Below are positions 10,792 through 19,769 of a stretch of 64,000 nucleotides of DNA, in pieces. The DNA lies in NCBI RefSeq assembly GCF_013294005.1, contig NZ_JABSNK010000001.1, positions 372,001 to 436,000 on the forward strand. Reading direction: 5' to 3'. The position numbers were made by a program, and so were the translations under genes. The notes under the pieces are model-generated. The model was not told where the DNA came from, ran no database searches, and saw nothing but the letters and a program-made list of their open reading frames with translations. This DNA comes from Flavobacterium gelidicaeli (lineage in GTDB: Bacteria > Bacteroidota > Bacteroidia > Flavobacteriales > Flavobacteriaceae). Each line of letters opens with the position of its first letter. The stretch's first letter is position 1.

Positions 10792-12162
10792 TTAATAATG
10801 AAAATGTTTACTCTCTTCTATAAATGGATTTCTTTTTGGCAACAAAGGAGCTTTAGTTAATGCAGTAAACACTGTAAAAATAAACAATCCAAGGAAGAAA
10901 AGAACTGATGCAATTTCTGGAACTCCAATAAACCATTTATCTCCTACTGTACCTGGCATAATCATATTGAAAAAATCAATATAATGTCCTGCCAAAATAA
11001 CAACACCAGCCATCACAATTACCCAAGTAATTCTTTTGAAATCAGTATTTATTAAAATCAATAAAGGGAAAACAAAATTCATAACTACAGCTCCAAAGAA
11101 AGGTAAGTTATATAATTGAATTCTTGTAATAAAATAAGTAATCTCTTCAGGAATATTTGCATACCAAATTAACATGAATTGAGAGAACCATAAATAAGTC
11201 CAAAAAACACTAATACCAAACATAAATTTAGCTAAATCATGTATGTGACTTGTATTAACATATTCTAAGAAACCTCTCGATTTTAAATATACCGTTACCA
11301 TAGCAATCATTGTGATTCCGCTTACGAAGAAGCTTGCAAATACATACCATCCAAAAAGTGTACTAAACCAGTGAGGATCTACAGACATAATCCAATCCCA
11401 AGACATTATTGATTCAGTTACAATAAAGAATACAAGAAAACCTGCAGACATTTTGAAATTCTTTTTGTAGTAAAGATCATCAGAAGCTGCATCTTGTGCT
11501 AAACAGTTTTTAGCTGAATAATACCTGTAAAGATTCCAACCAATTAAAAATATAGCTGCTCTAACTATCCAAAAAGGAAAATTTAAATAACCTGATTTTT
11601 GTGCAATAAGTTTATCATGAGCGACAACTTCAGGATCCAACCAAATAAATAAATGGTTAAAATGCAATCCACATAATATTAATAATATGAAGAACAATAC
11701 AGAACCCCATGGCAAATAAGCCGTAATTCCTTGCATTACTCTAAACAATACAGGAGACCAACCAGCTTGCGCTACTTGTTGAATTGCATAAAATGCAAGT
11801 ACACCCATTGCAATAAGCAAGAAGAAAATACAAGCAACATATAATGCAGCCCAAGGTTTATTTTGTAATTCGTGTAAAACGTGTGTTAAATGCTCCTCAT
11901 GTTCTGCCGAAGCCTTAGCTTCAGTACCGCCATGAGTAGGTGTTTCCATGTGTGCTTCATCAGATGACTTAGCTTCTCCATGTGCTTCTGTTTCTCCATG
12001 AGCCTCTGCTTCTCCATGAGCACCATGACTCTCTGCTGCTAAAAGAATTTCCACTTCGTGAATATCTTTTGGCGAACTATAAAAACCATAACCTATACCT
12101 AATAGACCTACGGCCATTAAGATGAAAGAAAGAGTTTTTAATTTACTTGAAAATGTATACAT
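10792..12162 (-). CDS. actF: Alternative complex III subunit ActF (quinol:cytochrome c oxidoreductase membrane subunit)
   Basis: A 456-residue polytopic membrane protein from the ATG at 12162 (MYTFSSKLKTLSFILMAVG); an upstream TTG at 12189 is less likely. About ten hydrophobic helices can be read. After the first helix comes a His/Glu-rich loop (about residues 30-90) with six-residue repeats of the form HGEAEA. ActF is the membrane subunit paralogous in part to ActC. It follows actE and precedes coxB. Confidence 0.88.
   Translation of the reverse strand: MYTFSSKLKTLSFILMAVGLLGIGYGFYSSPKDIHEVEILLAAESHGAHGEAEAHGETEAHGEAKSSDEAHMETPTHGGTEAKASAEHEEHLTHVLHELQNKPWAALYVACIFFLLIAMGVLAFYAIQQVAQAGWSPVLFRVMQGITAYLPWGSVLFFILLILCGLHFNHLFIWLDPEVVAHDKLIAQKSGYLNFPFWIVRAAIFLIGWNLYRYYSAKNCLAQDAASDDLYYKKNFKMSAGFLVFFIVTESIMSWDWIMSVDPHWFSTLFGWYVFASFFVSGITMIAMVTVYLKSRGFLEYVNTSHIHDLAKFMFGISVFWTYLWFSQFMLIWYANIPEEITYFITRIQLYNLPFFGAVVMNFVFPLLILINTDFKRITWVIVMAGVVILAGHYIDFFNMIMPGTVGDKWFIGVPEIASVLFFLGLFIFTVFTALTKAPLLPKRNPFIEESKHFHY
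11974..12027 (-). repeat. 18-bp in-frame repeats inside actF
   Basis: Three imperfect 18-bp units encode the successive hexapeptides HGEAEA, HGETEA and HGEAKS in the periplasmic loop of ActF. Unit gain or loss would change loop length without a frameshift. Confidence 0.7.
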
Positions 12163-12189
12163 ATCTATTACGATCAGTTTGTTCAACAA

Positions 12190-12735
12190 TTATAATTGGC
12201 TTTTTAGTTTAAGGACATAGTCAGCAACTAACCAACGCTCATGTGCACTTAATTGATTTGCATGTGAACCCATTGAGTTTAAACCATAAGTCACTACAAA
12301 GAAAACACTTCCTTCAGTAATTACCCTATCTTTATAACTAGGTACCCCAAGAAATTTTTCTCTTTCTACTAATTTTCCTTTTCCATTACCAGTTGCACCA
12401 TGACAACTAATACAATAAATATCAAATAGCTCTTTTCCTTTATCAGAATTCCTATCTAATGAATCTAAAGGAGAAACAAGATTAGCTTTAGCTAACTCAT
12501 AACCCGCAGTAGTGTTTTCATATTCGAAAGGTTCAAAACCTCTATTTATCGTACCTGGAGCAGGAAGTTGCCCTTCTTTTCCATTCTTAAATGCACTTGA
12601 CTCTGAGTAGGTTTCGTAACCTACCGACTCATACATGTTAGGAAAGTATTGGTAATTTGGCGCTTTATTATTGTGGCATGATGCTACTAAAATAGTAATA
12701 CCAAATAATAGTGTTATTTTATATACGGTTTTCAT
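12190..12735 (-). CDS. actE: Alternative complex III subunit ActE (monohaem cytochrome c lipoprotein)
   Basis: A 181-residue lipoprotein: signal peptide and lipobox ILVASC with Cys at about residue 20. There is one c-type haem motif, CISCH (about residue 108), and distal Met candidates in the segment GLNSMGSHANQLSAHERW. In ACIII it is the peripheral monohaem subunit that can pass electrons toward the oxidase. It lies between actD and actF with a 7-bp gap after actD. Confidence 0.9.
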   Translation of the reverse strand: MKTVYKITLLFGITILVASCHNNKAPNYQYFPNMYESVGYETYSESSAFKNGKEGQLPAPGTINRGFEPFEYENTTAGYELAKANLVSPLDSLDRNSDKGKELFDIYCISCHGATGNGKGKLVEREKFLGVPSYKDRVITEGSVFFVVTYGLNSMGSHANQLSAHERWLVADYVLKLKSQL

Positions 12736-12742
12736 ATCTAAA

Positions 12743-13267
12743 TTAATTCTTTTCTATTACTTTAACTTCTACAGCTCCTGTATTTTGGAAAAAAGAAACT
12801 AACTCTTCTTCATTATTATTAATGGAAATTTCCATTAAAAAGTGATCATCTGTAGTTCTTACATCAGGATTTTCTGCTTGCTTAAATGGCCATAATTTAC
12901 TTCTCATATAAAAAGTAAGCACCATTAAATGTGCTGCAAAAAATACAGTCATTTCAAACATAATTGGAACGAAAGCTGGCATATTTTGAATAAAACTGAA
13001 ACTCGGCTTTCCGCCAATATCTTGTGGCCAGTCTTGAATCATAATAAAATTCATCATCAATGTAGCAAATGTAATTCCAATACATCCATAGATGAATGAA
13101 CAAATAGCCAATCTAGAAGGAGCAAGTCCCATCGCTTTGTCCAACCCGTGAACTGGGAATGGTGTAAAAACTTCTTCAATATGATGATGAGCTGCTCTAG
13201 TTTTCTTAACCGCATCCATCAATATATCATCGTCATTATAAATGGCGTATATTACTTTATTATTCAT
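12743..13267 (-). CDS. actD: Alternative complex III subunit ActD (DUF3341)
   Basis: A 174-residue membrane protein with two hydrophobic helices (about 58-82 and 100-122) and cytoplasmic ends. The family-typical N-terminus is seen (VIYAIYNDDDILMDAVKKTR, HHIEEVFTPFPVHGLDKAMG). ActD is a small structural subunit without cofactors. Its start overlaps the end of actC by 8 bp, which suggests translational coupling. Confidence 0.9.
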   Translation of the reverse strand: MNNKVIYAIYNDDDILMDAVKKTRAAHHHIEEVFTPFPVHGLDKAMGLAPSRLAICSFIYGCIGITFATLMMNFIMIQDWPQDIGGKPSFSFIQNMPAFVPIMFEMTVFFAAHLMVLTFYMRSKLWPFKQAENPDVRTTDDHFLMEISINNNEEELVSFFQNTGAVEVKVIEKN

Positions 13268-14663
13268 GATGTCTATCTTTATTTGCTTCTCTTTCTCTTT
13301 TGTAATTATCTCCTGTTCCTTTCAAAATTGTTTTAACCTCTGCTTGAGCAATCACTGGGAAAGTTCTAGAGTATAACAAAAACAACACAAAGAAGAAACC
13401 AATTGTTCCAATAAAAATACCAATATCAACAAATGTTGGTGAAAACATTGTCCAAGAAGACGGTAAATAATCTCTATGTAATGAAGTAACAATAATTACA
13501 AAACGCTCAAACCACATTCCGATGTTTACCACAATAGATAATACAAAAGAAAAAATTATACTAGTTCTAAGTTTTTTGAACCACATAAATTGTGGAGACA
13601 AAACATTACATGACATCATTAATAAATATGCCCACCAGTATGGTCCAGTCGCTCTATTTAAGAAAGCATATTGCTCATATTCAACTCCAGAATACCATGC
13701 TACAAACAACTCAGTGATATAAGCAACTCCCACAATAGAACCTGTAATCATAATTACAATGTTCATTAGTTCAATATGCTGTACTGTAATATACGATTCA
13801 AGATTAGACACTTTTCTCATAATAATAAGTAAAGTATTTACCATTGCAAAACCAGAGAATACTGCACCAGCAACAAAGTATGGAGGGAAGATTGTTGTAT
13901 GCCATCCTGGTATAACAGAAGTAGCAAAATCCATCGATACAATCGTATGTACAGAAAGTACAAGAGGTGTTGCTAAACCTGCAAGAACCAAAGAAACTTC
14001 TTCAAAACGTTGCCAATCTTTAGCTCTACCACTCCATCCAAAACTTAGTATAGAGTAAACTCTCTTATTAAAAGGGGTAATTGCTCTATCTCTAAGCATT
14101 GCAAAATCAGGTAATAATCCAGTCCACCAGAAAACTAATGATACCGATAAATACGTTGAAATTGCAAATACATCCCAAAGTAATGGGGAGTTAAAGTTAA
14201 CCCAAAGGGATCCAAATTGATTTGGAATTGGGAGAACCCAATACGCTAACCATGGACGTCCCATGTGTATAATTGGGAATAAACCCGCTTGCACAACTGA
14301 GAAAATTGTCATTGCTTCTGCAGAACGGTTAATTGCCATTCTCCATCGCTGACGGAATAATAATAGAACGGCGGAAATTAGTGTTCCTGCGTGACCAATA
14401 CCTACCCACCAAACAAAGTTAGTGATATCCCAGGCCCATCCAACAGTTTTATTTAATCCCCATGTTCCAATACCTGTAGATACTGTGTAAATAATACAAC
14501 CTATTCCCCAAAGGAAAGCAGTTAGTGCAATTGAAAATACAATCCACCAATGTTTATTTGCTTTACCTTCAACAGGTGCAGCAATATCTACTGTTACGTC
14601 GTGATAAGTTTTATCACCTATAACTAAAGGTTTTCTAATGGTTGCTTCGTAGTGAGACGACAT
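13260..14663 (-). CDS. actC: Alternative complex III subunit ActC (NrfD/PsrC-type quinol-binding membrane protein)
   Basis: A 467-residue NrfD-like integral membrane protein with about ten helices and the conserved segments WWVGIGHAGTLISAVLLL, HMGRPWLAYW and SVHTIVSMDFATSVIPGWH. The family provides the quinol oxidation site on the periplasmic side next to the Fe-S subunit ActB. The end overlaps actD by 8 bp, and actB lies 37 bp upstream. Confidence 0.93.
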   Translation of the reverse strand: MSSHYEATIRKPLVIGDKTYHDVTVDIAAPVEGKANKHWWIVFSIALTAFLWGIGCIIYTVSTGIGTWGLNKTVGWAWDITNFVWWVGIGHAGTLISAVLLLFRQRWRMAINRSAEAMTIFSVVQAGLFPIIHMGRPWLAYWVLPIPNQFGSLWVNFNSPLLWDVFAISTYLSVSLVFWWTGLLPDFAMLRDRAITPFNKRVYSILSFGWSGRAKDWQRFEEVSLVLAGLATPLVLSVHTIVSMDFATSVIPGWHTTIFPPYFVAGAVFSGFAMVNTLLIIMRKVSNLESYITVQHIELMNIVIMITGSIVGVAYITELFVAWYSGVEYEQYAFLNRATGPYWWAYLLMMSCNVLSPQFMWFKKLRTSIIFSFVLSIVVNIGMWFERFVIIVTSLHRDYLPSSWTMFSPTFVDIGIFIGTIGFFFVLFLLYSRTFPVIAQAEVKTILKGTGDNYKREREANKDRHHE

Positions 14664-14700
14664 AATCCTTTATATTGTTTCTTATTAATAATTTTTTTTA

Positions 14701-17700
14701 CTAGGTATTTCTAACTTTAACATGATAAATCACATTAGGCTTAGTTCCAACATGTTCCAACAAATGATACATTCTATCATCTGCAGCCAATTTTGTCACT
14801 TGACTTTTGGTATCATTAACATCTCCAAAAACCATTGCTCCAGTAGAACAAGCATTTGAACATGCAGTTTGAAATTCTCCATCAACAATTGATCTACCTT
14901 CTCTTTTAGCCTTAAGAATAGTTGCTTGTGTCATTTGAATACACATTGAACATTTTTCCATAACACCACGAGAACGAACGTTTACATCTGGATTTAATAC
15001 CATACGTCCTAAATCATCATTCATGTGATAATCGAATTCACTGTTTTTGTTATACAAGAACCAGTTAAAACGACGCACTTTGTAAGGGCAGTTATTTGCA
15101 CAGTAACGCGTACCAACACATCTATTGTACGCCATGTGGTTTTGACCTTGGCGACTATGAGATGTTGCTGCAACAGGACAAACAGTCTCACAAGGAGCAT
15201 GATTACAATGTTGACACATTACTGGTTGAAAAGAAACTTGAGGATTATCTCCCGCTTTTTCCATTTCATTAAAAGTAGACAATGAACTAGACAATCCTTT
15301 AATATTCTCTTTTCTTTCATTATCTCCTGCAAAAGTGCTTTCAGAAGAGTAGTATCTATCAATACGCAACCAGTGCATATCGCGACTTCTCCTAATCTCT
15401 GACTTACCTACAACAGGCACATTATTTTCGGCGTGACAAGCGATAACACAAGCCCCACAACCTGTACAAGCATTTAAGTCAATTGAAAGATTAAAATGAT
15501 GTCCTATTGAACGATCAAATGTATCCCATAAATCAACTGTAGTAGCTTCTACTTCTTCATGGTTCAAAGATACCATTGGAACTTCATTCCAAACTTTAGC
15601 ATCTTTAGTATTAAATATCTCCAAAGTAGTTTCTTTGATGATATCTCCTCTACCCATTAATGTTTTTTGTCCTTGAACACAAGCAAATTCATGATCTCCA
15701 GAAGCTTTTTCTAAAGTAATCGCTTGTACATCATTGAAACCTTTATATAAAGAGTAAGCATTTATACCTACCATCATTTCTTCTTTAAGAGCAGCCTTGC
15801 GACCATACCCTAAAGCTAATCCAACAGTTCCTACCGCTTGTCCTGGTTGAACAATTACCGGAACGTTTTCTAACTTAATACCATCAGCAGTTGTTACTGT
15901 AGCATAACTACCATTCAAACCACCATTAGCAACAATTTCATTTGTCATTCCCATCTCTTTTGCATCAGCATTAGAAACAGTTATATAATTATCCCATGAA
16001 ACTCTAGTAATTGGATCTGGAAACTCTTGCAACCAAGGATTGTTTGCTTGTTGACCATCACCCATTCCTGTTTTGGTATATAAAACTAATTCAAATCCTT
16101 GAGAAGCTTTTGATTTTGCTAAAGCATTTGCAGCAGTAGCATAATCAGCGTTTCCTCCAGATAAAACTTGAGATTCAGATACAAAAACACCATCATGTAA
16201 TACTTTATTCCATGTAGTACCAGTAACCGTTCCTGAAGCATTTGCTTTTACATAGTCATAAAAAGTACCCGACATACCATTCAAAGACATTAAAACGTCT
16301 TGAAATTGTTTAGTATCGAATAATGGACGAATTGTAGGTTGTGTTAAACTATAAGTCCCTCTAGTAAGACTTAAATCACCCCACGATTCTAAATAATGTG
16401 GCACAGCTGCAGCAACTGTACTCATTAAAGCAGTTTCATCTTCTTTTAAAGAAAAAGCTACTGATGTTTTTACTTTTTTAAGCCCTGCAACAAATGATGC
16501 TGAATCAGCTAAAGTATATACAGGATTAACACCACTCATAATTAATGTATGAACGCTTCCGGCTTTCATATCATTTATCAATTGAGCCACTTTTTCGTTA
16601 GATCCTTTTCTAATTTGTCTTGTACCAGAAGTACTATAAGCAGTACTTCCTAATGCTTGATTAATAGCCAAAACTAATAATTGTGCATTTTTATCTTGAA
16701 TACCTGAGACTAAAACTCCATTTGCACCAGCAGCTTTTAACTGTTGAGCCGCTTTTACAACTTCAGTTTTAAACTTAGCATCTAATGTTACTGGAACAGC
16801 TGCTCCAATAACTATATTATATATTTGAACTAAAGCTTGCTTTTGATTCGCAACAGACATCGCTAAACGTTTATCAGCAGCAGCTCCTGACAAAGTCATG
16901 TTTGCTTCTAACTGAAAATGACGTGACATCTTTCCGTTTTGTGGAATCCTACCCTTAGCATATCCTGAATCATATCCACCACCTTGCCAGTCTCCTAAGA
17001 AGTCAGCCCCAACAGAAACGATTAAAGAAGCTTTTGAAAAATCGTAATCAACTAAAGCTCTTTCACCGTAAACAGTTTCGAAAGCATCTAAAGCTTCAGA
17101 AGAAGAAACAGCATCATAAACTACATGTTTAGCTGTAGGATTCAAAGCTATAAATTCGCCAATTAATTTTTCAGTAGAAGGACTTGCTAATGTATTTGTT
17201 AATAACACAACTTGACCACCTTTTGACTTAGCATCTGCTAAACTTGATTTAACTTTAGCATCAACTGCTGACCAAGTTGCATTTTTCCCGTCAATTTTAG
17301 GTTCCTTCAAACGCATATTATCATATAATGATAATATAGACGCATGAATTCTTGCATTAGCTGCAAATTTCGCTCCTGAAATAGTATTATTATCTATTTT
17401 AATAGGACGCCCTTCACGTGTTTTAACAAGAAGATTTGCAAAATCAAAACCATCAAAAACAGAAGTAGCATAATAATCAGCTACTCCAGGAATGATTTGT
17501 TCTGGCTGTAATACATAAGGTATCGACTTGTTCACAGGACCTTCGCATGCTGCAAGTGTAGCTGCAGCAGTACTAAACCCTACGTACTTTAAAAAATCAC
17601 GACGTGATGTTGAAGAAGATGACATAGCATCATCATTTCCTAAAAACTCATCAGTAGGAATTGCTTCAACAAATTCGTTATTTCTAAGCGCCTCAACAAT

Positions 17701-17754
17701 AGAACCATTTTCAAGTTCCTCAACACTTTTCCAGTATTTTTTGTTTGATGACAT
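14701..17754 (-). CDS. actB: Alternative complex III subunit ActB (molybdopterin-oxidoreductase-like plus Fe-S domains)
   Basis: A 1,017-residue fusion. Near residue 50 is a twin-arginine signal (SRRDFLKYVGF) followed by a lipobox-like LAAC, so a Tat-exported lipoprotein is likely. The middle 650 residues resemble the large subunit of molybdopterin oxidoreductases; in characterised ActB proteins this part holds no molybdenum cofactor. The C-terminal third is ferredoxin-like with four Cys clusters: CTGCGACVIAC, CQHCNHAPCETVC, CVGTRYCANNC, and CSMCIQMTQ with downstream Cys. These carry electrons from quinol to the haems of ActA and ActE. Full length, between actA and actC. Confidence 0.93.
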   Translation of the reverse strand: MSSNKKYWKSVEELENGSIVEALRNNEFVEAIPTDEFLGNDDAMSSSSTSRRDFLKYVGFSTAAATLAACEGPVNKSIPYVLQPEQIIPGVADYYATSVFDGFDFANLLVKTREGRPIKIDNNTISGAKFAANARIHASILSLYDNMRLKEPKIDGKNATWSAVDAKVKSSLADAKSKGGQVVLLTNTLASPSTEKLIGEFIALNPTAKHVVYDAVSSSEALDAFETVYGERALVDYDFSKASLIVSVGADFLGDWQGGGYDSGYAKGRIPQNGKMSRHFQLEANMTLSGAAADKRLAMSVANQKQALVQIYNIVIGAAVPVTLDAKFKTEVVKAAQQLKAAGANGVLVSGIQDKNAQLLVLAINQALGSTAYSTSGTRQIRKGSNEKVAQLINDMKAGSVHTLIMSGVNPVYTLADSASFVAGLKKVKTSVAFSLKEDETALMSTVAAAVPHYLESWGDLSLTRGTYSLTQPTIRPLFDTKQFQDVLMSLNGMSGTFYDYVKANASGTVTGTTWNKVLHDGVFVSESQVLSGGNADYATAANALAKSKASQGFELVLYTKTGMGDGQQANNPWLQEFPDPITRVSWDNYITVSNADAKEMGMTNEIVANGGLNGSYATVTTADGIKLENVPVIVQPGQAVGTVGLALGYGRKAALKEEMMVGINAYSLYKGFNDVQAITLEKASGDHEFACVQGQKTLMGRGDIIKETTLEIFNTKDAKVWNEVPMVSLNHEEVEATTVDLWDTFDRSIGHHFNLSIDLNACTGCGACVIACHAENNVPVVGKSEIRRSRDMHWLRIDRYYSSESTFAGDNERKENIKGLSSSLSTFNEMEKAGDNPQVSFQPVMCQHCNHAPCETVCPVAATSHSRQGQNHMAYNRCVGTRYCANNCPYKVRRFNWFLYNKNSEFDYHMNDDLGRMVLNPDVNVRSRGVMEKCSMCIQMTQATILKAKREGRSIVDGEFQTACSNACSTGAMVFGDVNDTKSQVTKLAADDRMYHLLEHVGTKPNVIYHVKVRNT

Positions 17755-17786
17755 TGTATATAAATATTAAAATCTTAATAATTTGA

Positions 17787-19106
17787 TTAATAGTGGCATT
17801 TACCGCATTCTAAACCTCCCATTTGCGCTGCAGTCAATTTGTCTACACCGTATTTCTTAGAAAGCTCTTCGTGAATTTTAGTATAATATTCGTTTCCTTC
17901 CATTTTAACATCGGTTTTTCTATGGCAATTAATACACCATCCCATTGTTAAAGGAGCAAACTGTTTTTGAATCTCGTAAGTTTCAACAGGACCGTGACAA
18001 GTTTGACATTCAACTCCTGCAACAGTTACGTGTTGTGAGTGATTGAAATAAACAAAATCAGGCAAGTTATGAATACGAACCCATTTTACAGGTTGTGTTT
18101 TTCCAGTATAAGACTGTGTAGTTTTATCCCAACCTACAGCAGTATATAATTTTTGGATTTGTTCATCGTAAAAAGCTTTACTGTACTCAGGAGTAGCAGT
18201 TGTTTCAGCAACTTCAGCAATATTCTTATGACAATTCATACAAACATTTAAAGAAGGAATACCAGCGTTTTTACTAACTCTAGCCGCAGAGTGACAATAC
18301 TTACAGTTGATTTCATTATCACCAGCATGAATCCTGTGAGAATAATGAATTGGCTGAATTGGCTCGTAGTTTTGATCTACACCTACTTGCATTAAGAAGC
18401 CATACACGAAGTACGCACTTGCAAGCAATAAGAAAATAGCAGTAACTAAAACCAAAAATTGATTTTTAGCAAAAGCTTTCCATATTGGTGTTGTTGGTGT
18501 TTTTGAAGTTACTTCAATTCCGTTTGATTTTGCTACTTTAGTTAAGACATTATTCACAAGGAATAACATAACAACTAACATCAACATAACAAGAGCTAAA
18601 GCACCTAAAATAATACTATTAGAAACACCACTTTGATCAGCAGTACCAGCAACAGCAGTTCCAGGTAGTGGAGCAGGAGCTTCAGCCTTTACTTCTGATG
18701 TGTAAGCAATAATATTATCTATATCGCCTTCTGATAATTGAGGAAATGGAGTCATTACTGCTTTATTGTTTTCTTCAAAAACCTTAACAGCAGCAGCATC
18801 ACCTGACTTAATCATGTCAGAGCTATTATGAACCCACTTGTAGATCCATGCCATTTCATGTTTCTCTGCAATACCCCTAAGAGCCGGTCCAGTAGACTTA
18901 GCGTCTAACTTGTGACATGCAGCACAGTTTGAATTAAAAAGTTCCTTTCCTTTAACAGGGTCAGCACTTGGCGCAGCCGCAGGAGCCTCAGTTGCAGCTG
19001 CAGGAGCAGCATCTTGTGCAAATGAAGTAAAGGAAAATGCCAGCATTAAAGTAAAGCTGAACAATAGTTTCCTTGAGATCGAATTATGGTTACCCACCTT
19101 TTTCAT
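17787..19106 (-). CDS. actA: Alternative complex III subunit ActA (multihaem cytochrome c with N-terminal monohaem domain)
   Basis: A 439-residue protein: signal peptide ending FTSFAQ, then an Ala/Pro-rich linker. A monohaem cytochrome c domain follows (CAACH at about residue 60, distal Met candidates near AVMTPFPQLSEGDIDNI). Two hydrophobic helices (about 165-190 and 212-240) come next, then a five-haem domain with CKYCH, CMNCH, CQTCH, CINCH and CGKCH, the last two residues before the stop being HY. That makes six CxxCH motifs in all. It is the first gene of the act-cox operon; a promoter-like element lies about 85 bp upstream. Confidence 0.92.
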   Translation of the reverse strand: MKKVGNHNSISRKLLFSFTLMLAFSFTSFAQDAAPAAATEAPAAAPSADPVKGKELFNSNCAACHKLDAKSTGPALRGIAEKHEMAWIYKWVHNSSDMIKSGDAAAVKVFEENNKAVMTPFPQLSEGDIDNIIAYTSEVKAEAPAPLPGTAVAGTADQSGVSNSIILGALALVMLMLVVMLFLVNNVLTKVAKSNGIEVTSKTPTTPIWKAFAKNQFLVLVTAIFLLLASAYFVYGFLMQVGVDQNYEPIQPIHYSHRIHAGDNEINCKYCHSAARVSKNAGIPSLNVCMNCHKNIAEVAETTATPEYSKAFYDEQIQKLYTAVGWDKTTQSYTGKTQPVKWVRIHNLPDFVYFNHSQHVTVAGVECQTCHGPVETYEIQKQFAPLTMGWCINCHRKTDVKMEGNEYYTKIHEELSKKYGVDKLTAAQMGGLECGKCHY

Positions 19107-19192
19107 AAAATATAATGATTATCTACTAAAAATTGGCACAGTTTTCTCTATAAATAATTACAGTTAGACCGTTCCTTTATTTTAAACTTCGA

Positions 19193-19222
19193 CAAAAATA
19201 CGACTTATGAACTATTCTCAAA
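19193..19222 (-). promoter_or_regulatory. Putative Bacteroidota promoter of the act-cox operon
   Basis: On the minus strand a TTTG box (19219-19222) is followed after 18 nt by TATTTTTG (19193-19200). This fits the Bacteroidota TTTG/TAnnTTTG pattern and points toward actA. Confidence 0.55.
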
Positions 19223-19323
19223 ACCTTAAAATAGTCTTAATTTCAATTTATATTAATTCTAAATAATAATTTGCTTTTAGATTCATTCATTAAATACTAT
19301 TTTTGCTTAAAAACCATCACGTT

Positions 19324-19713
19324 ATGAGAATCATACCCATTAAAACAACCTTATTTGTATCTTTTCTAATTTGTATTACCGCTGGAACATTACAAGCTCA
19401 GGTCCAAAATATTAACATTAAGCAAGATGCCCGCTTTGAACAATTATTAAGTGAAAAAAGAAAAATAAATTCCTCTGTTTCTATCAATGATCGCTATAAA
19501 ATCCAAGTATTTAGCGGTGATAGTGAAAAGTCTAAAAGAGCTTTATATGATTGTAAACAGCAATTTAAAGAGCTAGACGGCACAATTGTTTTCAATACAC
19601 CTAATTATAAAGTATGGATTGGTAACTTTAGAACTAGAATTGAAGCCGAAAGAAATCTAGAAGAAATTAAAGACAAATACTCTAATGCTTTTATAATTAA
19701 GCCACAAAAATAA
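19324..19713 (+). CDS. Exported SPOR-domain protein
   Basis: A 129-residue protein from the ATG at 19324; a TTG at 19303 is also in frame but less likely. The signal peptide is MRIIPIKTTLFVSFLICITA with cleavage near LQAQ. The C-terminal 75 residues form a SPOR repeat (YKIQVFSGDSEKSKRALYDC ... YKVWIGNFRTRIEAERNLEE). SPOR domains bind denuded peptidoglycan glycan strands, so a cell-envelope role is likely. The gene is divergent from actA and is followed by its own terminator. Confidence 0.85.
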   Translation: MRIIPIKTTLFVSFLICITAGTLQAQVQNINIKQDARFEQLLSEKRKINSSVSINDRYKIQVFSGDSEKSKRALYDCKQQFKELDGTIVFNTPNYKVWIGNFRTRIEAERNLEEIKDKYSNAFIIKPQK

Positions 19714-19730
19714 ATTTATAAATTAAATTC

Positions 19731-19769
19731 AAAAAAAAGCTACTTCATCATGATAGTGGCTTTTTTTTT
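19731..19769 (+). terminator. Intrinsic terminator after the SPOR-domain gene
   Basis: Inverted repeat AAAAAGCTACT / AGTGGCTTTTT with one G-U type pair and flanking A and T runs, just downstream of the SPOR gene. Confidence 0.75.
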
